The position numbers and the translations under genes are program-made. The notes under the pieces were generated by a model that saw only the letters and a list, made by a program, of their open reading frames with translations, was not told the origin of the DNA and made no database searches. From an uncultured Woeseiaceae bacterium (lineage in GTDB: Bacteria; Pseudomonadota; Gammaproteobacteria; Steroidobacterales; Woeseiaceae), in the NCBI GenBank assembly GCA_945787435.1, contig CALZHX010000199.1:1-11298 (forward strand): a DNA stretch of 11,298 nucleotides, read 5' to 3'. Of this stretch, positions 1 through 6,194 are shown in pieces (positions within the stretch are counted from its first letter, which is position 1; every line of letters starts with the position of its first letter).

Positions 1-161
1 ACTTCGACCTGACACCGTACGGAATCATGCAGATGCTCGACCTGCTGCGGCCTATCTATCAGCAAACTGCGGCGTACGGCCACTTTGGCCGCGAGGACCT
101 CGACGTAAGCTGGGAAAAGACCGACAAGGCCGAAGCATTAGCCGGTTCGGTAGCAGCCTGA
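1..161 (+). CDS. metK: S-adenosylmethionine synthetase, C-terminal end (partial)
   Basis: This is the last 53 codons of methionine adenosyltransferase; the first complete codon starts at base 3 and the TGA is at 159-161. The enzyme joins ATP and methionine in the cytosol to give S-adenosylmethionine, releasing phosphate and pyrophosphate. The visible tail contains TPYGIMQMLDLLRPIYQQTA followed by AYGHFGRE and a WEKTDKAEAL segment. These are the characteristic C-terminus of bacterial MetK, where the AYGHFGR stretch is very strongly conserved. The 5' part of the gene lies outside the window, so start, promoter and catalytic loop cannot be seen. It ends 25 bases before ahcY on the same strand, so the two steps (making SAM, clearing its by-product) are probably on one transcript. 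Identification rests on the conserved tail and on the neighbour. Confidence 0.93.
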   Translation, partial: FDLTPYGIMQMLDLLRPIYQQTAAYGHFGREDLDVSWEKTDKAEALAGSVAA

Positions 162-186
162 ATTAATTTTTGCCTGGAGAACACCT

Positions 187-1500
187 ATGAGCAGCGAACC
201 CGTTGCCATTCAACAAAACGATTACAAAGTTGCCGACATTTCGCTGGCGGAGTTCGGCCGCAAGGAAATCTCGATCGCCGAGACCGAAATGCCTGGCCTC
301 ATGGCGCTGCGAGAGGAGTTCCGCGACTCGAAGCCGCTTGCTGGCGTGCGCCTGACTGGCTGCCTGCACATGACGATTCAGACCGCAGTTCTGATTGAGA
401 CACTCAAAGAACTGGGTGCGGACATTCGCTGGTCGTCGTGCAATATCTTCTCCACGCAGGACCATGCCGCGGCCGCTATTGCTGCGTCGGGCGTTCCCGT
501 GTTCGCCTGGAAAGGGGAAACCGAGGACGAGTACTGGTGGTGCGTCGAGCAGACCATCAACGGACCGGACGGCTGGACGCCAAATATGATCCTCGATGAC
601 GGCGGCGACCTGACGCTTGTCATGCACGACAAATTTCCCGAACTCATGAAAGAAGTGAAGGGCTTGTCGGAAGAGACCACGACCGGAGTCAAGCGCCTTT
701 ACGACATGATGGCTGATGGCTCCCTGGCCTGCCCTGCCTTCAACGTCAATGATTCCGTGACCAAATCCAAATTCGACAACCTCTACGGTTGTCGGGAATC
801 TCTGGTCGACGGCATCAAACGCGCGACGGATGTCATGATTGCCGGCAAGATTGCGATCGTGTGCGGCTATGGTGACGTTGGCAAAGGCTGCGCACAGTCA
901 TTGCGCGGCCTCGGCGCCACAGTCTGGATTACCGAGATCGATCCGATTAATGCCCTGCAAGCCGCGATGGAAGGCTACCGTGTGGTCCGCTTCGATGACG
1001 TTTGCGATCAGGCGGACATCATCGTCACCGCCACCGGCAATTACCATGTCGTAACGGGCCCGCAACTGGAGCGCATGAAGGACCAGGCCATCGTCTGCAA
1101 CATCGGCCATTTCGATAATGAAATCGATGTTGCTCATCTGCAGCAGTTCGAGTGGGAGAACATCAAGCCACAGGTTGACCACATAATTTTCCCGGATGGC
1201 AAACGCATCATTCTGCTGGCTGAAGGTCGGTTGGTGAACCTCGGTTGCGCCACGGGTCATCCCAGTTTTGTCATGTCGAATTCCTTCACCAACCAGGTGC
1301 TCGCCCAGATTGAACTGTGGACGAACGGGGACAACTACGACAATGAGGTCTATGTATTGCCCAAGCACCTTGACGAGAAGGTCGCACGACTGCATCTTGA
1401 CCGTATCGGTGCGAAGCTAACGGAACTTTCCGACGAGCAGGCCAAGTACATCGGTGTTGCCAAGGAAGGTCCGTACAAGCCAGAGCACTACAGGTATTGA
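187..1500 (+). CDS. ahcY: Adenosylhomocysteinase (S-adenosyl-L-homocysteine hydrolase)
   Basis: Cytosolic NAD-dependent enzyme that reversibly splits S-adenosylhomocysteine into adenosine and homocysteine, relieving product inhibition of SAM-dependent methyltransferases. The 437-residue protein is complete, with ATG start and a TGGAGA ribosome site at 175-180. Substrate-domain residues seen by motif: H61 (TGCLHMT), D139 (LDDGGD), E163 (EETTTG), and K193 and D197 in VTKSKFDNLYG. The NAD-binding Rossmann loop is GYGDVGKG at 227-234, with H308 in NIGHFD and H358 in ATGHPS. The C-terminus KPEHYRY supplies the conserved Lys and Tyr that reach the neighbouring subunit's NAD. It lacks the roughly 40-residue insertion after the LDDGGD region found in the Pseudomonas/Burkholderia form (about 470 residues), so it is the short, eukaryote-like version. 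It follows metK closely, and the next gene continues in the same reading frame right after its TGA. Confidence 0.97.
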   Translation: MSSEPVAIQQNDYKVADISLAEFGRKEISIAETEMPGLMALREEFRDSKPLAGVRLTGCLHMTIQTAVLIETLKELGADIRWSSCNIFSTQDHAAAAIAASGVPVFAWKGETEDEYWWCVEQTINGPDGWTPNMILDDGGDLTLVMHDKFPELMKEVKGLSEETTTGVKRLYDMMADGSLACPAFNVNDSVTKSKFDNLYGCRESLVDGIKRATDVMIAGKIAIVCGYGDVGKGCAQSLRGLGATVWITEIDPINALQAAMEGYRVVRFDDVCDQADIIVTATGNYHVVTGPQLERMKDQAIVCNIGHFDNEIDVAHLQQFEWENIKPQVDHIIFPDGKRIILLAEGRLVNLGCATGHPSFVMSNSFTNQVLAQIELWTNGDNYDNEVYVLPKHLDEKVARLHLDRIGAKLTELSDEQAKYIGVAKEGPYKPEHYRY

Positions 1501-1508
1501 TACAGCGC

Positions 1509-1512
1509 GAGG
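1509..1512 (+). promoter_or_regulatory. Possible ribosome binding site for the non-canonical ATC start of the CpdA-like gene
   Basis: GAGG lies nine bases before ATC 1522, and no comparable purine-rich site precedes CTG 1543. It sits just after the ahcY stop, so ribosomes finishing ahcY could re-initiate here. It is weak support, but it decides between the two candidate starts that keep the metal-binding N-terminus. Confidence 0.35.
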
Positions 1513-1521
1513 CTTGGCCCT

Positions 1522-2289
1522 ATCGACAGCGCAGCTGATTCACTGAGGGTTCTGCACCTTACCGATCCTCATCTGTTTGCCGACACTACCGAGGATCTGC
1601 GCGGCATAGTGACGCATTCGTCGCTGTGTGCGGTTCTCGATCACTATCATGACAGCGACTGGCGTGCCGATCTTATCGTCGTTACCGGTGACCTGATTCA
1701 TGACGACAGCCGCCGCGCGTACGACCATTTCTGCGAACTCCTTGGATCGATCGGCACGCCTGTGTACTGCATCCCCGGGAACCACGACGTACGCGCACTA
1801 ATGCGCGAGGCGCTGGACGCACCGCCATTTCATTACTGTGAATCCGTTGAGGCCGGTGACTGGCTCATTGTGGGCATTGACAGCTGTGTCAGCGGGCGCG
1901 CAGGAGGACACCTGGAGGCCGACGAGCTCGCTCGCCTCGATAGCGAGATCGCTGCGTCGAGCGCGAGCAATGTCATGGTCTGCCTGCACCATCCGCCCGT
2001 AGCAATGGGTAGCAAGTGGCTCGACACGGTTGGGCTCGACAATGGCGACGAGTTTCTGGAGCGCATCAAAGTATCAGGGAAAGTACGGCTTGCCATCTTC
2101 GGCCACGTGCATCAGCCTTACGACGCCGATCATCAGGGCGTCAGAATTCTCGGCACGCCTTCAACGTGCCGGCAATTTGCCCAGGGAAGCGACACCTTCG
2201 CGGTTGACGAAAATCCCCCGGCATACCGTCGCATCAGCTTGCAAAGTGACGGCAACTATCAACACGAACTTGTTTGGCTGACAACATAA
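1522..2289 (+). CDS. cpdA: Calcineurin-like metallophosphoesterase, CpdA-like (3',5'-cAMP phosphodiesterase)
   Basis: Probable class III cyclic-nucleotide phosphodiesterase, a two-metal enzyme hydrolysing cAMP to AMP in the cytosol. All five metallophosphoesterase blocks are present, counted from the chosen start: TDPHLF (D14, H16), TGDLIHD (G56-D57), PGNHD (86-89), CLHHPP (H156-H157) and FGHVHQP (194-197). The length of about 255 residues is close to the 275 of E. coli CpdA. The start is the problem. The only GTG, at 1609, would delete the first metal-binding block. Upstream of it the frame is open back to the ahcY TGA at 1498-1500 with no ATG, GTG or TTG. I chose ATC at 1522 because GAGG lies at 1509-1512, nine bases before it, and the resulting N-terminus (xDSADSLRVLHLTDPH) has the family's usual length. 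CTG at 1543 is the alternative. Eleven bases separate it from hemL. The family is certain; cAMP as substrate is inferred. Confidence 0.8.
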   Translation: MDSAADSLRVLHLTDPHLFADTTEDLRGIVTHSSLCAVLDHYHDSDWRADLIVVTGDLIHDDSRRAYDHFCELLGSIGTPVYCIPGNHDVRALMREALDAPPFHYCESVEAGDWLIVGIDSCVSGRAGGHLEADELARLDSEIAASSASNVMVCLHHPPVAMGSKWLDTVGLDNGDEFLERIKVSGKVRLAIFGHVHQPYDADHQGVRILGTPSTCRQFAQGSDTFAVDENPPAYRRISLQSDGNYQHELVWLTT

Positions 2290-2300
2290 GAGAACCCCGC

Positions 2301-3569
2301 ATGAGTTATTTTTCCGATGCCAGAGACGTCATCGCCGGTGGCGTGAATTCGCCCGTTCGAGCCTTTGCCGGTGTCGGCGGAGAACCGATCTTCTTCAAGA
2401 GCGCCTCGGGCGCGTGGCTCGAAAGTGAAGATGGCGAACGTTACATAGACTATGTCGGCTCCTGGGGGCCAATGATTCTCGGCCACGGGCATCCGACCGT
2501 ACTCGAAGCTGTCATCAAAACGGCGAAGGACGGGCTTAGTTTCGGGGCGCCCTCAGTACTGGAAACACGCATTGCGGAAAAGATTCGCGACATGGTGCCG
2601 TCCATGCAGCGTCTGCGCATGGTCAGTTCAGGCACCGAAGCCACGATGAGCGCGATCCGCCTTGCACGTGGCCATACGGGGCGCGACAAGATCATCAAGT
2701 TCGAAGGTTGTTATCACGGCCATTCGGACTCGCTTCTGATCAAGGCCGGCTCTGGCGCACTGACACTGGGCGTCCCAAGCTCTCCCGGCGTCCCATCAGG
2801 ACTTGCCGAACACACAATTACGCTGCAATACAATGACCCCGACTCCGTTCGTGATGTATTTGCGGAGGTTGGCGACGACATAGCCTGCGTCATCGTCGAG
2901 CCTGTAGCCGGTAACATGAATATGATACGTCCCGGACGGGGTTTTCTTGAAACACTGCGCGAGCAATGCACTGCAGCTGGTGCCATATTGATTCTCGACG
3001 AGGTCATGACCGGATTCCGGGTGGCAAAGGGCGGTGCACAGTCACTGTTCGGCATCGAGCCTGACCTGACGACGCTCGGCAAGATCGTTGGCGGCGGCAT
3101 GCCCGCCGCGGCATTCGGTGGCCGCGCCGACATCATGGCCAGCATCGCTCCCGATGGGCCCGTCTACCAGGCTGGCACTCTTTCGGGTAACCCAGTTGCT
3201 ATGGCAGCCGGTCTTGCAACGCTCGAACTGATCGACCAGCCGGGATTTTACGACGCGCTGGCGAAGCGCACCAAGCAGCTCGTCGACGGTATCTCGCAGG
3301 CAGCAAGCGAGACCGGGGTACCACTTGCAACCGAGCACGCAGGTGGCATGTTCGGTTTCATATTTACAGACAGCGGCCCGGTAACATCTTTCGCACAGGT
3401 TGCCGCCGCAGACGTCGAACGATTCAAGACATTTTTCCACGGCATGCTCGCCGAAGGCGTGTATCTTGCGCCGTCAGCATTCGAAGCCGGCTTCGTGTCG
3501 GCTGCGCACGGTGATGCCGAAATCGAACAGACGATCTCGGCGGCTCGCAAGGTCATGGCGTCGCTCTAG
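2301..3569 (+). CDS. hemL: Glutamate-1-semialdehyde 2,1-aminomutase
   Basis: PLP enzyme (class III aminotransferase fold) that converts glutamate-1-semialdehyde into 5-aminolevulinate, the last step of the C5 route feeding heme and other tetrapyrroles; cytosolic. The 422-residue length matches E. coli HemL (426). Visible blocks: GGVNSPVRAF near residue 13, IDYVGSWGPMILGHGHP at about 49-65, SSGTEA (109-114) for PLP phosphate contact, LDEVMTGFR with D233 facing the pyridine nitrogen, and TTLGKIVGGGMP with K261 as the Schiff-base lysine. The ATG at 2301 is preferred over an in-frame TTG at 2274. It places MSYFSDAR where homologs begin, has a GAGA site at 2290-2293, and avoids overlap with the preceding gene. 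It is the last gene of the plus-strand run and is convergent with the LON-domain gene. No clear terminator hairpin lies in the 48-base gap that follows. Confidence 0.97.
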   Translation: MSYFSDARDVIAGGVNSPVRAFAGVGGEPIFFKSASGAWLESEDGERYIDYVGSWGPMILGHGHPTVLEAVIKTAKDGLSFGAPSVLETRIAEKIRDMVPSMQRLRMVSSGTEATMSAIRLARGHTGRDKIIKFEGCYHGHSDSLLIKAGSGALTLGVPSSPGVPSGLAEHTITLQYNDPDSVRDVFAEVGDDIACVIVEPVAGNMNMIRPGRGFLETLREQCTAAGAILILDEVMTGFRVAKGGAQSLFGIEPDLTTLGKIVGGGMPAAAFGGRADIMASIAPDGPVYQAGTLSGNPVAMAAGLATLELIDQPGFYDALAKRTKQLVDGISQAASETGVPLATEHAGGMFGFIFTDSGPVTSFAQVAAADVERFKTFFHGMLAEGVYLAPSAFEAGFVSAAHGDAEIEQTISAARKVMASL

Positions 3570-3617
3570 CAAGTGCAGGCGAGACCGATGCTGCCATAAA
3601 GTGGCGATAGTGAGACT

Positions 3618-4205
3618 CTAGGCACTCGTGCCGGGCAATCGCGTCGCGTCGAGCAATTCCTGCACAATACGCAAGCGATCGACAGGATCGCTGCTCTCGA
3701 GGTATTGCTGTTTCTGCTCAAGATCGATCGGCAGTATCTCGACGAAGCGACTCGTCACCCACGACGCATCATCCATACGCCGCTCCAGCGATTCGTACAG
3801 GCGTCCGAGATCGTCCAGCACGCCGGCCAGTATGTCCGGCATCGACCTGTACTCGTCCGGGATCTGCACCGTCGGCTCATCCGGCAGCACTTCAATATTG
3901 CCGATGTTGAGCCCGTTGGCGTCGCGAAAACTCGAGATCACGCGAAACCGCTGCAAGCCAACTGCAGTGATACCGAGCAGGCCATCACTGCCCTGGTACC
4001 AGTCAGTAATTCGCGCCAGGGTGCCAACCTCGTGCGTGGTGGCCGGTCCTGCCTCGTGACCATCCCGGATCAACAGTACGCCGAATGGCGAATCGCCCTG
4101 TACGCAGTCGCTGACCATGGTCAGATATCGTGGCTCGAAGATCCGTAGCGGCAGCGGCCCGCCCGGAAACAACACGGTGTTCAATGGAAACAGCGGAACC
4201 TGCAC
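3618..4205 (-). CDS. Stand-alone LON substrate-binding (N-terminal) domain protein
   Basis: A 195-residue protein made only of the domain found at the N-terminus of Lon protease; no AAA ATPase or serine-lysine protease domain follows. The hallmark opening PLFPLNTVLFPGGPLPLRIF then EPRY (residues 4-27) is present, followed by the FGVLLIRDG strand and the EVGTLARI segment. The C-terminal third (about 125-195) looks helical, with ERRMDD, LEQKQQYLE and RLRIVQELLD. Such proteins are widespread in proteobacteria but their biochemical role is not settled; binding of unfolded peptide or a partner protein is inferred from the domain in Lon. Translation starts at GTG (4203-4205) with a strong AGGAAAGG site at 4208-4215. 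It lies 51 bases downstream of mpl on the same strand, so it is probably the last gene of that operon, possibly with its own promoter. Confidence 0.9.
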   Translation of the reverse strand: MQVPLFPLNTVLFPGGPLPLRIFEPRYLTMVSDCVQGDSPFGVLLIRDGHEAGPATTHEVGTLARITDWYQGSDGLLGITAVGLQRFRVISSFRDANGLNIGNIEVLPDEPTVQIPDEYRSMPDILAGVLDDLGRLYESLERRMDDASWVTSRFVEILPIDLEQKQQYLESSDPVDRLRIVQELLDATRLPGTSA

Positions 4206-4207
4206 GA

Positions 4208-4215
4208 CCTTTCCT
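4208..4215 (-). promoter_or_regulatory. Strong ribosome binding site supporting the GTG start of the LON-domain gene
   Basis: Read on the minus strand this is AGGAAAGG, two bases from its end to the GTG and about five from the core AGGA to GGTC spacing. It is the best Shine-Dalgarno match in this three-gene block and fixes GTG 4205 as the start, which also begins exactly at the conserved PLFPLN block. Confidence 0.65.
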
Positions 4216-4235
4216 GGTGACGCCCTGTATCTTCA

Positions 4236-4241
4236 AGTATA
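4236..4241 (-). promoter_or_regulatory. Possible -10 box in front of the LON-domain gene
   Basis: The minus strand reads TATACT here, five of six matches to the sigma-70 consensus, in the 51-base spacer after mpl. No good -35 hexamer lies 15-18 bases upstream, where the sequence is the end of mpl. It may be a weak internal promoter, or chance. Confidence 0.25.
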
Positions 4242-4256
4242 GACGTCGTGCTGAAT

Positions 4257-5627
4257 TCAGCTGCTGCGTGTTCTCTGCAGGACAGCCGTGAGCGTTTGCC
4301 GCGCGGAACCAAAGCCGCCATTGCTCATGAAAATGACCTGATCACCTGACAAGACATTGCCGGACATGTCAGACACGAGCTTGTCGTAGTCGTCGAACAG
4401 CCTTAGTCGGTCACCGAGTGGCGCGAGAGATGCTTCGAAGTTGGCGTCCATCCCCTTAGGATGGAACATCCAGACGAGGTCTGCCTCGCTGAGCGAGGCA
4501 GACAGAGCGTCGTTGTGCACTCCGAGTTTCATCGTATTCGAACGTGGTTCGATTGCGATGACGATGCGCTGTGCGGGATAGCGTCGTTTCATTGCAGCGA
4601 TGGACCTGCGGATTGCCGTCGGGTGGTGCGCAAAATCGTCATATATCGCAATATCTGCGACCGTCGCCGTGCGTTCCATACGCCGTTTGACGCCCTCGAA
4701 ACGTGATGTCGCGGCAAGAGACTGTTCCAGCGTGACACCCGCCGAACGCGCGGCAGCCATCGCCGCCAGGGCGTTCTCGAGATTGTGGCGACCACCGAGC
4801 TTCCAGCGCACCTCCCCCGAATTACCGTCCGGATCTGTCACAACGATACGACGCTCCGCAGAGTCGTTGAATGTCGCCGTCCAGTCAGCTTTTTGTCCGG
4901 TTCCGAAGGTCTCAACCGGCGTCCAGCAGCCTTGCTCAATGAGCCTGGCCAGATTCTTGTCGGTATGGTTGCTGATGATGCGCCCACTTGATGGCACGGT
5001 GCGCAAGAGCTGGTGAAACTGCCACAGAATTGCGTCAATATCCTTGTAGATATCCGCATGATCGAATTCGAGATTGTTGAGCACCAGCGTGCGTGGTCCG
5101 TAGTGTACGAATTTGGCACGTTTGTCGAAAAACGCCGTGTCGTACTCGTCTGCCTCGACGACAAAATATTTCGAGTCGCCAAAGCTCGCTGAGACACCAA
5201 AATTGGTCGGTATACCGCCGATCAAAAAGCCCGGCGCAAGACCTGCATCCTGCAGGATCCATGCAAGCATGCCGGCGCCCGTCGTTTTGCCATGCGTTCC
5301 CGCAACAGCCAAAACGTGACGATCACGCAGGACGTTGTCCGCGAGCCACCGTGGTCCCGACGTATGCGGGATGCCGAGATCGAGCATCGCCTCGACGGCC
5401 TCGTTGCCGCGACTCATGACATTGCCGACGACGATGCAGTCAGGCCGCGGGTCGAGTTGCGCCGCGTCAAACCCCTCGTGAATCTCGATTCCGAGTTCCC
5501 TCAGCTGGGTACTCATCGGCGGGTACACGGCGTCATCGCATCCGGTGACCCTGAATCCTGCCGCGCGAGCGAGCGCAGCTACACCGCCCATGAATGTTCC
5601 GCAGATTCCCAGTATGTGTATATGCAT
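4257..5627 (-). CDS. mpl: UDP-N-acetylmuramate:L-alanyl-gamma-D-glutamyl-meso-diaminopimelate ligase
   Basis: Murein recycling ligase. It uses ATP to attach the salvaged tripeptide L-Ala-D-Glu-meso-DAP directly to UDP-MurNAc, by-passing three Mur ligase steps. The 456-residue length equals the E. coli enzyme (457). It has the three-domain Mur ligase layout. The N-terminal UDP-binding domain starts MHIHILGICGTFMGG, the Mpl form of the Mur glycine loop. The central ATPase domain has the P-loop GTHGKTT at 110-116, EADEYDTAFFDKR at 158-170 and HADIY at 190-194. The C-terminal domain contains GRHNLEN at 279-285, IYDDFAHHPTA at 328-338 and EPRSNTMK at 360-367. The AFFDKR and FAHHPTA forms separate Mpl from MurC. 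It starts eight bases after the membrane-protein gene, so the two are probably co-translated. The coding region contains a perfect 11-base inverted repeat (4479-4503). Confidence 0.97.
   Translation of the reverse strand: MHIHILGICGTFMGGVAALARAAGFRVTGCDDAVYPPMSTQLRELGIEIHEGFDAAQLDPRPDCIVVGNVMSRGNEAVEAMLDLGIPHTSGPRWLADNVLRDRHVLAVAGTHGKTTGAGMLAWILQDAGLAPGFLIGGIPTNFGVSASFGDSKYFVVEADEYDTAFFDKRAKFVHYGPRTLVLNNLEFDHADIYKDIDAILWQFHQLLRTVPSSGRIISNHTDKNLARLIEQGCWTPVETFGTGQKADWTATFNDSAERRIVVTDPDGNSGEVRWKLGGRHNLENALAAMAAARSAGVTLEQSLAATSRFEGVKRRMERTATVADIAIYDDFAHHPTAIRRSIAAMKRRYPAQRIVIAIEPRSNTMKLGVHNDALSASLSEADLVWMFHPKGMDANFEASLAPLGDRLRLFDDYDKLVSDMSGNVLSGDQVIFMSNGGFGSARQTLTAVLQRTRSS
4479..4503. repeat. 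Perfect 11-bp inverted repeat with 3-base loop inside mpl
   Basis: GTCTGCCTCGC (4479-4489), loop TGA, then its exact reverse complement GCGAGGCAGAC (4493-4503). In the mpl message this encodes the SASLSEAD region (residues about 376-383) and would form a very stable hairpin. It has no T-tract, and the gene continues normally, so it is not a terminator of mpl. Confidence 0.75.
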
Positions 5628-5635
5628 GCGGTAAC

Positions 5636-6139
5636 TCAGGGAGAAGAAGACATGATGTTGTATATGACGAATTGAAGCACGAACACGCTAATCGCTATCA
5701 GGATACCAACGTACCAGTGCCGATCTATAGCGCGTGCAATGATATGCCCTTCGACCGGCACGGACCATAGCAGGATTAGTTGCGCCACGAGGGCAGAAAT
5801 CGACTGGCCAAGAAAGGGGGTGAACAGGACGAACTCGGCCACGAAGGCCAGCGAAATCAGCGCTCCGCAACCAAGAATCGCCGAGATCGTCTGCAACACA
5901 CGAGGCGAATGGCCGCTGACAACGACGACGGTTGCGTAACAGAGAATACCGACCAGGTTTGCAAACAAGCCGACGAGGAAGTCACTCTCGTCGAATCGCT
6001 CGATGAGTGCCAGCGCCGCCAGTGACGAGAACAACCAGAGACCGACGATCAGAACAAGCAAAACCGCAGAGCGCGGAATGCTGTCCGGCCCTTTGCGCAG
6101 CAGCACAATATCGAAGAGCGTTCTAAGGAGTGGCAGCAC
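5636..6139 (-). CDS. Small multi-pass inner-membrane protein, function unknown
   Basis: I do not recognise a named family with confidence. The 167-residue protein is mostly hydrophobic, with likely membrane segments near residues 25-46, 53-75, 82-107, 113-130 and 143-163. Charged residues sit between them (RKGPDS, ERFDESD, HSPR, RAIDRHW). There is no cleavable signal peptide; a short basic segment precedes the first membrane helix. The general look resembles Yip1-like or other small permease-like membrane proteins, but no diagnostic motif is visible. The start is GTG at 6139, because an in-frame stop lies four codons upstream; the ribosome site is weak. It ends eight bases before mpl, which suggests co-expression and perhaps a role near the cell envelope; that is inference from position only. 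It is divergent from rnd. Confidence 0.78.
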   Translation of the reverse strand: MLPLLRTLFDIVLLRKGPDSIPRSAVLLVLIVGLWLFSSLAALALIERFDESDFLVGLFANLVGILCYATVVVVSGHSPRVLQTISAILGCGALISLAFVAEFVLFTPFLGQSISALVAQLILLWSVPVEGHIIARAIDRHWYVGILIAISVFVLQFVIYNIMSSSP

Positions 6140-6194
6140 GTACTGGAATCATCCCTGGTTCGGAAGCGCAATCGTCACATGTTAACCTGCGGCC
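6140..6194. promoter_or_regulatory. Divergent start region between the membrane-protein gene and rnd
   Basis: These 55 bases must carry the start signals of both divergent transcripts unless promoters lie inside the genes. I see only poor sigma-70 matches: for rnd, TTCGGA (6159-6164) with 16 bases to GTTAAC (6181-6186); nothing convincing for the minus strand. Neither gene has a strong Shine-Dalgarno sequence here, so both leaders should be short and translation modest. Confidence 0.3.

Noticed and set aside
162..186. SAH or SAM riboswitch before ahcY
   Set aside because: The metK-ahcY gap is only 25 bases, too short for any known aptamer of these classes.
1609..2289. GTG 1609 as the start of the phosphoesterase
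   Set aside because: It would remove the conserved LHLTDPHLF block holding two metal ligands, which is clearly encoded in frame upstream.
2274..3569. TTG 2274 as the hemL start, giving nine more residues
   Set aside because: It overlaps the preceding gene, extends beyond the usual HemL N-terminus, and ATG 2301 has a suitable ribosome site.
3570..3617. Terminator between hemL and the convergent LON-domain gene
   Set aside because: I could find no stable stem followed by a T-run in these 48 bases on either strand.
3628..4148. Two plus-strand open frames of over 140 codons across the LON-domain gene
   Set aside because: They are antisense shadows; the minus-strand frame carries the diagnostic LON motif and a strong ribosome site.
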